Source: ZC4RG30 sp049841155 | GTDB taxonomy: Bacteria; Pseudomonadota; Gammaproteobacteria; Steroidobacterales; Steroidobacteraceae | Length of the DNA stretch: 64,000 nucleotides | Direction: 5' to 3' | Assembly: GCA_049841155.1 (NCBI GenBank) | Contig: JASGHI010000003.1 | Coordinates: 1,736,001 to 1,800,000 of the forward strand | Position numbers and translations under genes: made by a program | The notes under the pieces: generated by a model | The model's input: the letters and a program-made list of their open reading frames with translations, nothing else | Told to the model about the DNA's origin: nothing | Database searches by the model: none | Part shown: one piece after another, positions 26,866 to 39,817 of the stretch | Numbering within the stretch: the first letter of the stretch is position 1 | Layout of the letters: each line of letters opens with the position of its first letter

Positions 26866-28283
26866 TCAGTTGAGCCCGAGGTACCCGAGAATGCCCTTCG
26901 CGGCTTCACGGCCCTCGAACACGGCCGTCACCACCAGATCCGCGCCGCGCACCATGTCGCCGCCGGCGAACACCTTGGGATTCGTGGTCTGGAACGGCGT
27001 GACACGGTCGGCCGACACGCGCACGCGGCCATTGCCGTGCAGCGCAATGCCATGCGGGTCGAACCAGCTGGGCGGGCTGGGCTGGAAGCCGAAGGCGATG
27101 ACCACGGCGTCGGCCGGTATCAGCTGCTCGCTGCCGGGCACGTTCTCGGGCAGGCGCCGGCCGCGCGCATCGGGCTTGCCCAGGCGCGTCTCCACCACCT
27201 TCACGCCTTCCACCTTGCCGTTGCCGACGATCTCGACCGGCTGGCGGTTGAAGAGGAAAGTCACGCCCTCCTCCACGCTGTTCTTGTAGTCGCGGCGCGA
27301 GCCCGGCATGTTGTCCACGTCACGGCGATAGGTGCAGGTCACCGAAGTCGCGCCCTGGCGGATGGCAGTGCGATTGCAGTCCATGCCGGTGTCGCCGCCG
27401 CCCAGCACCACCACGCGCTTGCCCCTGAGGTTCACGAACTTCCCGCCGCCGGGCAGGCCCAGTTCATGCTGGATGTTCGATACCAGGTAAGGCAGCGCCT
27501 CGTGTACGCCGGGCAGGTCCTCGCCGGGGAAACCGCCTTTCACGTATTTGTAAGTGCCCATGCCGAGGAACACGGCATCGTATTCGGCCAGCAGCTGCTC
27601 GAAGCCGATGTCCCTGCCCACCTCGACGCCGAGGCGGAACTCCACGCCCATGCCCTCCATGATCTCGCGGCGCTTCTCCACCACTTCCTTTTCCAGCTTG
27701 AAGGGCGGAATGCCGAAGGTGAGCAATCCGCCGATGCGCGGATACTTGTCGAACACCACCGGTTTCACGCCATTGCGGGTAAGGATGTCCGCGCAGCCCA
27801 GGCCGGCGGGACCGGCGCCGACCACGGCCACACGCTTGCCGGTGGCCACCACGCCCGACATGTCGGGCGTCCAGCCCTGCTTCAGAGCCTCGTCGGTGAT
27901 GTATTTCTCGATGGCGCCGATGGTGACGGCGCCCAGGCCGTCGTTGAGCGTGCAGGCGCCCTCACACAGGCGATCCTGCGGGCAGATGCGGCCGCACATC
28001 TCGGGCAGCGAATTGGTCTGGTGCGAAAGCTCGGCGGCTTCGAGCAGCCTGCCCTCGTTGATGAGCTTGAGCCAGTTCGGGATGTAGTTGTGCACCGGGC
28101 ACTTCCACTCGCAGAACGGGTTGCCGCAGGAAAGGCAGCGCCCGGCCTGCTGTGCAGCAGCTGCCGGGTCGAAGGCGGAATAGATCTCGCGGAACTGCAC
28201 CACCCGCTCGGCCACGGGCAGCTTGACGGGATCCTGCCGCGGGACATCGAGGAATTGCAGGTTCTTGTCGACGTTGGACTTGC

Positions 28284-28287
<4 letters not shown>
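26866..28287 (-). CDS. gltD: Glutamate synthase (NADPH), small subunit
   Basis: GltD oxidises NADPH and passes electrons to GltB for glutamate synthesis from glutamine and 2-oxoglutarate. The 473-residue protein has two N-terminal cysteine clusters (CLSCGNPFCEWKCP and CGRICPQDRLCEGAC) for [4Fe-4S] centres. It also has the FAD loop VAVVGAGPAGLGCAD and the NADPH loop VVVLGGGDTGMDC, and ends VFAGGDMVRGADLVV. Its ATG overlaps the gltB stop by 4 bp. Confidence 0.97.
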
Positions 28288-32753
<4,466 letters not shown>

Positions 32754-32934
32754 TTCCTCTCCCTTGAAAATTTCACGTCGGACGCCCGCCACCACACCGC
32801 CTCTGCCGTGCCGAAGCAGGGGCCGTGCCGGGGGAAATGCCCGGATGTCGCTCAAACATTGCGTCAGGAGCCGCAGGCCGCCGGGACCGGCGGATCGGGC
32901 GACGACTGCCACCCAAGGGGAACCTTGGAAGCCC

Positions 32935-32962
32935 ATGATACCGGCCCTGCAACCGGGGTCAA
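32935..32962 (-). promoter_or_regulatory. Predicted gltBD promoter
   Basis: On the minus strand TTGACC (32962-32957), a 16-bp spacer and TATCAT (32940-32935) give a good sigma-70 match. The start would be near 32928, leaving a 5' leader of about 175 nt before the gltB ATG. Confidence 0.6.
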
Positions 32963-32980
32963 AATTCCGCCGGGAATCTA

Positions 32981-33009
32981 TTGCATTGGGGGAACATTGG
33001 TCTCAATAT
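32981..33009 (+). promoter_or_regulatory. Possible promoter of the gene at 33089
   Basis: TTGCAT (32981-32986), a 17-bp spacer and CAATAT (33004-33009) form a moderate plus-strand match, about 80 bp upstream of the ATG. It lies back to back with the gltBD promoter. Confidence 0.4.
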
Positions 33010-33088
33010 CCGCGCCGCGTTGCGGGGTACGGTCGCTCGTGACGCCCAGAAATGGTTCTCGGGACCCTTGGAGGTGTGGCACCTAACG

Positions 33089-33469
33089 ATGAACACAAGC
33101 AAAGCGTCGGCAACCCAAGACCCTGGACCCCGCCTTCTGAGCGTCAACCAGTATCTGGAAAAGAATTTCCCCGACTTTTTTGCTGAAGCCCGCTTCCAGG
33201 TGGGCGACGACGACTATTTTCTCTACAGCCGGTTCGGCCAGTACCTGGCCCGCTCGATTGAGGGCAACCGCGCTCCCCGCAACAAGATCAACCGCGGCTT
33301 CACGGTGCTGAACAAGATGGCGCGCCTGTCGACGCGGCATCCTTCCGTGCGCGGCATGATGATCAGCGGCCCGCTGGAGCACATCATGGATGCGCCCAAG
33401 GCCCGGGAGCTGGCCCGCAAGCGCCTGAATCCGGTGGCCCAGGGGCTGCTGGAGAGCCTCTGCGAATAA
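33089..33469 (+). CDS. Small protein of unknown function
   Basis: This 126-residue soluble protein is mostly helical and charged. It contains LLSVNQYLEKNFPDFFAEA, a DDDYFLYSRFGQYLARSIEG stretch and LARKRLNPVAQGLLESL. I do not recognise a family with confidence. The ATG at 33089 follows GGAGG at 33071-33075. It ends 4 bp before the DUF924 gene, so the two are probably co-transcribed. Confidence 0.65.
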   Translation: MNTSKASATQDPGPRLLSVNQYLEKNFPDFFAEARFQVGDDDYFLYSRFGQYLARSIEGNRAPRNKINRGFTVLNKMARLSTRHPSVRGMMISGPLEHIMDAPKARELARKRLNPVAQGLLESLCE

Positions 33470-33473
33470 GGAT

Positions 33474-34106
33474 GTGACCGGGGCGCCGCAAACCGCGCAC
33501 CGGGCCCAGGACATCCTGGATTTCTGGTTCGGCCCCGATCCGCTCGGGGCCGGCGAATTCCCCCAGCGGCTGCGGCTGTGGTTCGGCGACGACGAGCCGC
33601 CCGAACTCACGCAGCTGCGCGACGAGTCGCTGGTGGCGCGTTTCGGGGCAACTCTCGACGCCGCCGCACGCGGCGAGCTGGATGCCTGGGCCGGCAGCCC
33701 GCGCCGGCTGCTGGCGCTTATCCTGCTGCTCGACCCTCTCCCCCGCCAGGCATTCCGCGGCAAGGCGCGCGCCTATGCGCGCGACCTGCGCGCCATGGAG
33801 CTGTGCCTGACCGGGATGGCCACCGGGGCCGATGCCGCGCTGGCCCCGGTCGAACGTCTGTTCCTCTACCTGCCGCTGCAGCACGCCGAATCCCTGGAGC
33901 TGCAGGAGGAGTCCATCGCCGCCTACCGGCGCCTCGCCAGCGAGGCCCCGCCGGCGCATCGCGGGCTCTTCGATGCCTGCGTCGACCTTGCCATGCAGCA
34001 CCACCAGACCATTGCCCGCTTCGGGCGCTTCCCCCACCGCAATGCGGTGCTGGGCCGGCGCAGCACCGCCGAAGAGCTCTCCTGGTTGAGCGGCGAATCC
34101 GGTTGA
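33474..34106 (+). CDS. DUF924 family protein
   Basis: This 210-residue protein has the DUF924 pattern: ILDFWFGPDPLG at the start, LALILLLDPLPRQAFRGKAR in the middle, FLYLPLQHAESLELQEES and FGRFPHRNAVLGR near the end. The family adopts a TPR-like helical fold and has no proven function. It starts at a GTG (33474) right after AAGG. A minus-oriented terminator lies a few bases past its stop. Confidence 0.93.
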   Translation: MTGAPQTAHRAQDILDFWFGPDPLGAGEFPQRLRLWFGDDEPPELTQLRDESLVARFGATLDAAARGELDAWAGSPRRLLALILLLDPLPRQAFRGKARAYARDLRAMELCLTGMATGADAALAPVERLFLYLPLQHAESLELQEESIAAYRRLASEAPPAHRGLFDACVDLAMQHHQTIARFGRFPHRNAVLGRRSTAEELSWLSGESG

Positions 34107-34410
34107 TGAAAAAAATGGCGCCGCAGCAGGACGCTGCGGCGCCCAGGTGTACGAAGACCGGGGGAACGGTGCTCCGCGGGACAGCAGCAAGCGCTGCCCT
34201 TGACCAGAGAGAAAGCAAGCCGCATGCCAGCGACAGACCCGGCTGCGAAGCGGCCGATCGAGGCTCGCGAAGTCTCCAGCGTTGCGCCCTGCACTGCCCC
34301 GGTGCGCGGTGCGCCAGCGGCGTGCAAGCCGCCGGCGAATGCAGCGGAAACCGTTCACAGTTCCTCGCGCCGCGCCGGTATCCCGCGGCGCGGGCATGCA
34401 ATATCGGCGC
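34107..34410. other. 304-bp gap with a minus-strand terminator
   Basis: No convincing protein gene is visible on either strand. The left end carries a strong terminator in minus orientation, although no minus-strand gene ends here. The right end has a GC-rich hairpin (CCGCGCC with GGCGCGG, about 34368-34391) just before the bactofilin start. A short minus-strand RNA is possible. Confidence 0.4.
34109..34143 (-). terminator. Strong intrinsic terminator (minus strand)
   Basis: An 11-bp perfect stem (GGCGCCGCAGC at 34117-34127 with GCTGCGGCGCC at 34133-34143) is flanked by seven A residues at 34109-34115. On the minus strand these form a seven-U tract directly after the stem. It cannot serve the plus-strand DUF924 gene in this orientation. 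Confidence 0.75.
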
Positions 34411-34812
34411 ATGAGTGACCTGCCCAAGCGGCGCTTCGGCGACCGCCTCAACGGTCCGCCGACGGTGATCGGCGCGGGCGTGACCATGAACGGTGACCTC
34501 ATTGCGCCGGGCGCGGTGATGGTCTGCGGCCAGGTGCGCGGCGACGGCCAGATCGGCGGCACGTTGTCGATCGCCAAAGGGGCGCACTGGGAGGGCGAGG
34601 TGCGCACCCAGGCCGCGGTGATCGCCGGCTCTCTTACCGGCAACCTCACGGTGCGCGACAAGCTCGAACTGGGCGCGGCAGCCGTGATCCGGGGAAGCGT
34701 GCAGGCCGGCACGCTGGCCATCGCCCGCGGCGCGGTGATCGAGGGCGATACGCTGGTGACCAGCGGAGCGCCCATCACCCGCTTCGAAGAGAAGCGTCAG
34801 ACCGAGAGCTGA
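34411..34812 (+). CDS. Bactofilin (polymer-forming cytoskeletal protein)
   Basis: This 133-residue protein consists of the bactofilin beta-helix: repeated short strands with Gly turns such as VIGAGVTMNGDLIAPGAVMV, GQVRGDGQIGG, GSLTGNLTVRDKLELG and GSVQAGTLAIARGAVIEGD. Bactofilins polymerise without nucleotide and scaffold envelope processes. Unlike many it stands without an M23 peptidase partner. An in-frame ATG at 34396 is an alternative start. Its 3' end overlaps the convergent hydrolase by 16 bp. Confidence 0.9.
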   Translation: MSDLPKRRFGDRLNGPPTVIGAGVTMNGDLIAPGAVMVCGQVRGDGQIGGTLSIAKGAHWEGEVRTQAAVIAGSLTGNLTVRDKLELGAAAVIRGSVQAGTLAIARGAVIEGDTLVTSGAPITRFEEKRQTES

Positions 34813-35762
34813 GCGCGCACGAAATCGTTGAGCCAGGGCGGCGCCCCGGGGGCGGTCATGAATCCCATGTGGCCCCCGTAGGGATAGCGCACGATGCGCA
34901 GGCCGGGATGGACTGCGAGCCGCGCCAGGTCCGCCGCGGGAATGATGGGGTCATCCTCGGCCGCGAGGATCACCGCCGGCGCGGCAAGCGTGGCGAGCCG
35001 CTCACCGGTGATGGCATATCCCTCGAGGTAGTCCTCCATCGTCGGGAAATCCGTATGGCGCACTACCAGCGCAGCCGTCATGCGCCGCAGGTCGGCAAAG
35101 CCCAGCAGGCCCGAGAAATCCAGGTGCTGCGGCCAAAGCTGCTGCTTGCGCCTCAGCGAGCGCGTCCACTTGCGCACGAAATAGCGGTGGTACAGCGGCC
35201 AGCCGCGCTCCAGCGCATCCAGCGTGGTGGCCGGATCGAGCACCGGCGAGACGGCCACCACGCCCGCGAGCGGCCCGAGGCGCGCATCGCCGCTGGCCGC
35301 CACGCGCAGCATGAAATTGCCGCCCAGCGAAAAGCCGATGAGCCAGAGCGCTCGGCCAGGCAGCCGCGACTGGATGGCGGCCACGGCACCGCAGACCTCC
35401 GGCAGGCGGCAGGAGTGGAAGATGTCGCGGTTCAGATGGTGGGTTTCGCCATGGTCGCGCAGATTCAGCCGCACCACTTCCACGCCGGCCTCGAACAGCG
35501 ACTGGCCCAGCGAGAGCACGTAGTGCGCCTCGGCGCTGCCCTCCCAGCCATGCAGCAGCACTGCCGCCAGGCCCCGCGGCTGCGCAGGTGCCGCATGGAA
35601 GGCCTGCAGCCGCACACCTTCGCCGCAGTCGAGCAGCCACTCGCGGCTCGCCTTGCGCAGCGGCCGGGCGCGCAGGTTGAGGCCTCGCTGCGGCCACAGG
35701 CTCGGCAGGATGGATTGCAGATGGGCGTTGCGCCAGAACCTGCCGGGCCGGAACTCGTTCAA
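34797..35762 (-). CDS. Alpha/beta hydrolase, YheT/ABHD1-3 family
   Basis: This hydrolase of about 321 residues has the nucleophile elbow LIGFSLGGNFML, the oxyanion region VLLHGWEGSAEAHYV, the acid in LAAEDDPIIPAADL and His in YGGHMGFMT. The opening FRPGRFWRNAHLQSILPSL is typical of YheT. The substrate is probably an ester or lipid and is unproven. The likely TTG start at 35762 shares bases with the TGA of the upstream gene (TTGA), which suggests translational coupling. Confidence 0.9.
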   Translation of the reverse strand: MNEFRPGRFWRNAHLQSILPSLWPQRGLNLRARPLRKASREWLLDCGEGVRLQAFHAAPAQPRGLAAVLLHGWEGSAEAHYVLSLGQSLFEAGVEVVRLNLRDHGETHHLNRDIFHSCRLPEVCGAVAAIQSRLPGRALWLIGFSLGGNFMLRVAASGDARLGPLAGVVAVSPVLDPATTLDALERGWPLYHRYFVRKWTRSLRRKQQLWPQHLDFSGLLGFADLRRMTAALVVRHTDFPTMEDYLEGYAITGERLATLAAPAVILAAEDDPIIPAADLARLAVHPGLRIVRYPYGGHMGFMTAPGAPPWLNDFVRAQLSV

Positions 35763-37060
35763 GCGTCCGGGAGCCAGCGCACTTCGACGCGGTTGTTGGC
35801 GGCCGCCACGGCATTCCACTGCTCGGCGGTGGGCAGCGGCGTGGCAGCCGTGTCCGGATAGGCCTGCGGCACATCACCGCCGCCGGGCAGCACTTCGATG
35901 CGCAACTGCGGATGGCTGCGCCGCGTTTCCACCAGCAGGTTCGCGAACCCCAGCGACTCGGCCGGCACGTTGGCCACGCCCGTGCTGTCGGCATCGGCCA
36001 CCAGATCGCATTTGTCATAGCTGGTGCTGCCCGGCGCCAGCGAGTAGCCGCTGCCGCCATCCCCCGTGAGGCAGAACCGGCCCGCGAAATGCCGGATCTC
36101 CAGCGTGCCGGAACGGCCCGTGGCTGCAAGCGAAGCGACCAGTTCGCGCAGCCGTTCCACGCGGGTACCGGCCAGCGGCGCCTCGCCGAAGGGCACGGGC
36201 AGTATCGTCAGCTCCGGCGCCCCTGCGGGATCGGCGACCTGTGATGCTGCCGCGGGCAGCGCCGTCTGTGGCGCACTCGCCGGCCTTGCGCTTGCCAGAG
36301 CCAATTGCGCCGCAAGGTCCGACGAATGCTGCCGCTCGCTCCACAGCAGCACGCCCAGCAGCAATGCGGCCAGTGCAGCGGCAATGGCGAGCGCCCAGGG
36401 CAGAGGATCGCGCGGGGGCGGCTGCGGCACCGGTGCAGGTGGCAGCACTTCGCGCAGGCGGTGCGGCAATTCGGCCACCAGCCGTTCACGCTGGGTTTCC
36501 AGATACCCGGCCACCTGGCGGCGCAGGCCGGTCAGCTCTTCGCGCAGCGTTTCGGCATCGACGCCCGGGAAGATCACGGGCGCGGGTGGCGGGGGTATGG
36601 CCGTCTCGACCGTGGCCTCCTGCGCCGCGGCCTGTGGCTCGCCGGCTGCGGCCGGTGGTGCAGGCGTTACCGGAAAGGTCCCGGACTCGCCCGTCAGATG
36701 CAGCTGCTGCAGCACCTTGCTCACGTCTGCCGGCCCCACCTGCTTGGGCAGCACGCCCATGGCGCCGAGCGCACGGGCCTGACCCAGGTACAACTCACCC
36801 TCCTGCGACGTGTACATGAGGATGGGAATGGTCGCGGTCTGCGGATTGTTCTTGATGGTCTGCACGGCCTGGAAGCCATCCATGCCGGGCATCAGGTGAT
36901 CCATGAAGATCACGTCCGGCCGGTGGCGGGTGAGGTAATCGATGGCCTGCTCGGCCGTCTCGACCGAATCGACTTCGAGCTGATGGCCTTCCAGCAGCTT
37001 CGACAGGAAAGCTCGGGCGGACTTGGAATCGTCTACGACCAGGGCGCGCTTGCCGGACAT
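35759..37060 (-). CDS. Response-regulator receiver fused through a membrane helix to an OmpA-like C-terminal region
   Basis: This 433-residue protein has a CheY-like receiver at residues 1-120 with Asp10/Asp11, phosphoacceptor Asp54 (FMDHLMPGMDGF), Thr84 and Lys106. A proline-rich linker and helix follow (about 121-210), then one transmembrane segment at 221-240 (PWALAIAAALAALLLGVLLW). The rest would be periplasmic, with an OmpA-like pattern ending NNRVEVRWLP but without a clear peptidoglycan-binding Asp/Arg pair. A cytoplasmic receiver joined to a periplasmic domain suggests signalling to the envelope. Its ribosome site is buried in a hairpin. Confidence 0.82.
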   Translation of the reverse strand: MSGKRALVVDDSKSARAFLSKLLEGHQLEVDSVETAEQAIDYLTRHRPDVIFMDHLMPGMDGFQAVQTIKNNPQTATIPILMYTSQEGELYLGQARALGAMGVLPKQVGPADVSKVLQQLHLTGESGTFPVTPAPPAAAGEPQAAAQEATVETAIPPPPAPVIFPGVDAETLREELTGLRRQVAGYLETQRERLVAELPHRLREVLPPAPVPQPPPRDPLPWALAIAAALAALLLGVLLWSERQHSSDLAAQLALASARPASAPQTALPAAASQVADPAGAPELTILPVPFGEAPLAGTRVERLRELVASLAATGRSGTLEIRHFAGRFCLTGDGGSGYSLAPGSTSYDKCDLVADADSTGVANVPAESLGFANLLVETRRSHPQLRIEVLPGGGDVPQAYPDTAATPLPTAEQWNAVAAANNRVEVRWLPDA

Positions 37061-37094
37061 GGGTTCTCCGGGAGGAAGCCTCTATCTCCCGGAG
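37061..37094 (-). promoter_or_regulatory. Hairpin sequestering the ribosome binding site of the REC-OmpA gene
   Basis: On the minus strand CTCCGGGAG, an 11-base loop and CTCCCGGAG form a perfect 9-bp stem that ends five bases before the ATG at 37060. The GGAG of the second arm is the only ribosome binding site and pairs with CTCC of the first. No U-tract follows, so this is not an intrinsic terminator. Translation may depend on upstream ribosomes or a trans factor. Confidence 0.65.
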
Positions 37095-37101
37095 AGCAAT
37101 C

Positions 37102-38295
37102 TTATCTAAAGCGCGCGGCCAGTGGCGCAGCAGCACCCACATTCGTCTGCACTTCGGTGTACAGCTGTGCCAGACGCTGTGCCATGGCGCGCGAGGACCA
37201 GCGGCGGGCCCAGGCCAGCCCCTTGGCCGCCCGCTCCGCAGCGCCGGCCGGATCGCGCAGCACGGCCAGCACCGCGGCCGCGAACTGCTGCTCGTTTTCA
37301 TCGACCACGAAGGCGCCGCTTTCGCCGGCCAGCACCGAGCGGGTGCCCAGGCAGGCCGTGGATACGACCGGGCGCCCCTGAGCCATGGCTTCGAGCAGCA
37401 CCAGGCCCTGGGTTTCGGTGCGGGAGGCGAACACGAAGGCATCGGCCGCGGCATAGCAGTCGTTCAGGTCCCGCTCCCGGTCCAGATTGCCGATGAAGCG
37501 CACGGCATCGGCCACACCCAGCCTCGCCGCCTCGCGCTGCAGCGCGGGCTGCGCCGGCCCTTCGCCCGCGATCACCAGCAGCGTCGCGGGATCACGATCC
37601 CGGACGATGGCGAACATGCGCAGCAGGAAAGCAATGTTCTTCTCGAAGGCCACCCGGCCGAGGATGAGCAGCATGCGCCGCTCTGCCGGCACGGCAAGAC
37701 GTGCGCGGAAACGCGCCGCATCGCCGGGATGGAAGCGGTCGGCGGTCATGCCGGTGGGGATCACCTCGACGGGACGCGTCACGCCGTATTCCAGCAAGCG
37801 GCTGCGCACCTGCTCCGACGGCGAGATCACGCAGTCCACGGCGTTGAGCTGGTGCGTCATGGCGCGGCGTGCCAGCCAGGCGCTCGCCCTGTGCGGCAGC
37901 AGCGGCACATAGTGCTGCAGGTAATCCTCGAAGTAGGTATGGCAGGTCGCGACCACCGGGAGGCCGCGCTCGCGCGCGTGGCGCAGGCCAGCGTAGTGGG
38001 CAAGGAACGGCGTCTGGATGTGTACCAGCGTGCATTCGGCATGCCGGGAATCGCGCAGCGCAGCGCGCAGGGCGCGCCAGTTCATGAGGCGGTCTTCCGG
38101 ATCACGCGGCACGGGCCGCGAGGGCACACGCTGCAGGCCGGATTCAGACGCGTCCTGCGGACCATAGACCGGCGCAACCAGGCTGCTCGCAACACCGAGC
38201 GCGGCCAGATCCTCGCGGAAGCTGCGGATCGAAGTGGAAACGCCGTTGACGCGCGGAAAGCAGACGTCGGAAACGACCAGCGGCCGCAGGTTCAA
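37102..38295 (-). CDS. Glycosyltransferase family 4 (GT-B fold)
   Basis: This enzyme of about 397 residues transfers a sugar from an activated donor, probably to a lipid or envelope glycan. The acceptor domain begins LRPLVVSDVCFPRVNGVSTS, and the hinge has VIPTGMTADRFHPGD. The donor domain has LLILGRVAFEKNIAFLL and the E-x7-E motif in SRTETQGLVLLEAMAQGRP. The opening resembles alpha-mannosyl/glucosyl-diacylglycerol transferases. A TTG start at 38295 overlaps the PAP2 stop (TTGA). It is followed by the REC-OmpA gene. Confidence 0.9.
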   Translation of the reverse strand: MNLRPLVVSDVCFPRVNGVSTSIRSFREDLAALGVASSLVAPVYGPQDASESGLQRVPSRPVPRDPEDRLMNWRALRAALRDSRHAECTLVHIQTPFLAHYAGLRHARERGLPVVATCHTYFEDYLQHYVPLLPHRASAWLARRAMTHQLNAVDCVISPSEQVRSRLLEYGVTRPVEVIPTGMTADRFHPGDAARFRARLAVPAERRMLLILGRVAFEKNIAFLLRMFAIVRDRDPATLLVIAGEGPAQPALQREAARLGVADAVRFIGNLDRERDLNDCYAAADAFVFASRTETQGLVLLEAMAQGRPVVSTACLGTRSVLAGESGAFVVDENEQQFAAAVLAVLRDPAGAAERAAKGLAWARRWSSRAMAQRLAQLYTEVQTNVGAAAPLAARFR

Positions 38296-38849
38296 AGTAC
38301 GATCCAGTGCAGCGCCGCGTGGGCGATGCCGGCGCCCAGCAAGGCTCCGGCCAGCACATCCGATGGATAGTGCAGCCCCAGCACCACGCGCGACAGCGCG
38401 ATCAGCAGTGCCGCGGGCACCAGCAGCAACGCCGCGGCGGGCACCGCAGAGCAGATGATCAGCGTGAAGCTCACGGCATGCAGCGTGTGGCCCGAGGGAA
38501 AACTGAAGCGGTCCAGCGGCCGCGCCGCGCACACCACGGCATGGTGCGTGATGAAGGGCCGCTCGCGCACCAGCACGTTCTTCAGGCCGCGGTACAGCAG
38601 CAGGCCTGCGACACCGGCCACGGCGCACTGCAGCGCCGCGGTGCGGCCCTCGGGCCCGTAGAACAGCGCCAGGCAGGCGGTCAGGGAATACCACAGCACA
38701 CCGTCGCCTAGGCGGCTTGCCACCCGGAACAGCCGCAGGATCTGCACCCTGCGGACCACTGCGTTAAAGTGCAGGCAGGCGTTGAGCTCGGCGGCGTCGA
38801 GCCGGGCGAGGACCGCATGTACACGATTGAAGGCCAGTGGTCTTGCCAT
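38292..38849 (-). CDS. PAP2-family membrane phosphatase
   Basis: This 185-residue membrane phosphatase has all three PAP2 motifs in order: KNVLVRERP, FSFPSGHTLHA and SRVVLGLHYPSD, with several hydrophobic helices around them. Members remove phosphate from phosphatidic acid, undecaprenyl diphosphate or lipid A intermediates. Coupling to the glycosyltransferase suggests a glycolipid or lipid-carrier role. I chose the ATG at 38849 over an upstream open frame. Confidence 0.92.
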   Translation of the reverse strand: MARPLAFNRVHAVLARLDAAELNACLHFNAVVRRVQILRLFRVASRLGDGVLWYSLTACLALFYGPEGRTAALQCAVAGVAGLLLYRGLKNVLVRERPFITHHAVVCAARPLDRFSFPSGHTLHAVSFTLIICSAVPAAALLLVPAALLIALSRVVLGLHYPSDVLAGALLGAGIAHAALHWIVL

Positions 38850-38902
38850 GCCCGGCACTGTGGCCCGGCAGTACTGCACTGTTGTGACGGTGACATGACA
38901 AC

Positions 38903-39817
38903 ATGATGACATCCGGGCCCTGCCCCCATTCCTGGCTCGGCCAGCATCACGACCGCCATGCGCGCCGCACCCGCTGGGTGCTGGCCCTGACCATCGTGAT
39001 GATGGTGGGAGAGATCGCCGGCGGCAGGTGGTTCGGTTCCATGGCGCTGATGGCCGACGGCTGGCACATGGGAACGCATGCGGCCGCGCTGGGCATTGCC
39101 GCGCTGGCCTACCGCTATGCGCGGCATCATGCCAGGGATCCGCGCTTCACCTTCGGCACCGGCAAGGTGGGCGAGCTCGCTGGCTTCGCGAGCGCCATCT
39201 CGCTGGGCATCGCCGCGCTACTGATCGGGCTCGAGTCCTGCGAGCGGCTGCTGTCTCCCCGGCCCATCGGGTTCCGGTCCGCCGGCGCCATCGCCGTGCT
39301 GGGCCTGATCGTGAATCTCGTGAGTGCGGCGCTGCTGCACGATGGCGAGGCCGGTCACGACCATGACCATGGCGACGGCCATGAAGATCACCACCATGAC
39401 ACCAACCTGCGCGCGGCCTACGTACACGTGCTTGCGGATGCTTTCACATCGGTGCTGGCCATCGTCGGCCTGCTGGCGGGCCGTTTCCTGGGCTGGGTGT
39501 GGATGGACCCGGCGATGGGCCTGGTCGGCGCCGCAGTCATCGCTCACTGGTCCATCGGCCTTGCGCGCACGGCCGGACGCTCGCTGCTCGATGCGCATGA
39601 CGACAGCCAGCTGGAACGGGCGATCCGCGCGCGGCTGCTGCGTGCCGGCGAGGATTCGCGCGTGACCGACCTGCACGTGTGGCGGCTGGGCCCCGGCTAC
39701 CATGCCCTGATGGTCTCGCTGGTCAGTGCGGCGCCGTTGACGCCCGCGGACTATCGCGAACGCCTGAACGATCTGCCTTCGCTGAGCCATGTCACCATCG
39801 AGGTGAACCCGCCGTGA
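38903..39817 (+). CDS. dmeF: Cation diffusion facilitator, DmeF-type Co/Ni exporter
   Basis: This 304-residue inner-membrane metal/proton antiporter has six predicted helices. Metal site residues appear in SMALMADGWHMGTHAAALG (helix 2) and AAYVHVLADAFTSVLAIVG (helix 5). A histidine-rich loop (HDHDHGDGHEDHHHD) lies between helices 4 and 5. A short cytoplasmic domain (VTDLHVWRLGPGYHALMVSL) ends the protein. The sequence fits the DmeF subgroup, linked to cobalt and nickel efflux. Its TGA overlaps the GTG of the YdbH-like gene (GTGA). Confidence 0.9.
   Translation: MMTSGPCPHSWLGQHHDRHARRTRWVLALTIVMMVGEIAGGRWFGSMALMADGWHMGTHAAALGIAALAYRYARHHARDPRFTFGTGKVGELAGFASAISLGIAALLIGLESCERLLSPRPIGFRSAGAIAVLGLIVNLVSAALLHDGEAGHDHDHGDGHEDHHHDTNLRAAYVHVLADAFTSVLAIVGLLAGRFLGWVWMDPAMGLVGAAVIAHWSIGLARTAGRSLLDAHDDSQLERAIRARLLRAGEDSRVTDLHVWRLGPGYHALMVSLVSAAPLTPADYRERLNDLPSLSHVTIEVNPP

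Larger units (their letters stand above)
32754..33088. other. 335-bp divergent regulatory region between gltB and a DUF gene
   Basis: No gene is visible. It holds the gltBD promoter on the minus strand and a possible plus-strand promoter for the gene at 33089. The gltB leader would be about 175 nt, longer than most here, and includes GC-rich hairpins around 32871-32900. Confidence 0.6.
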
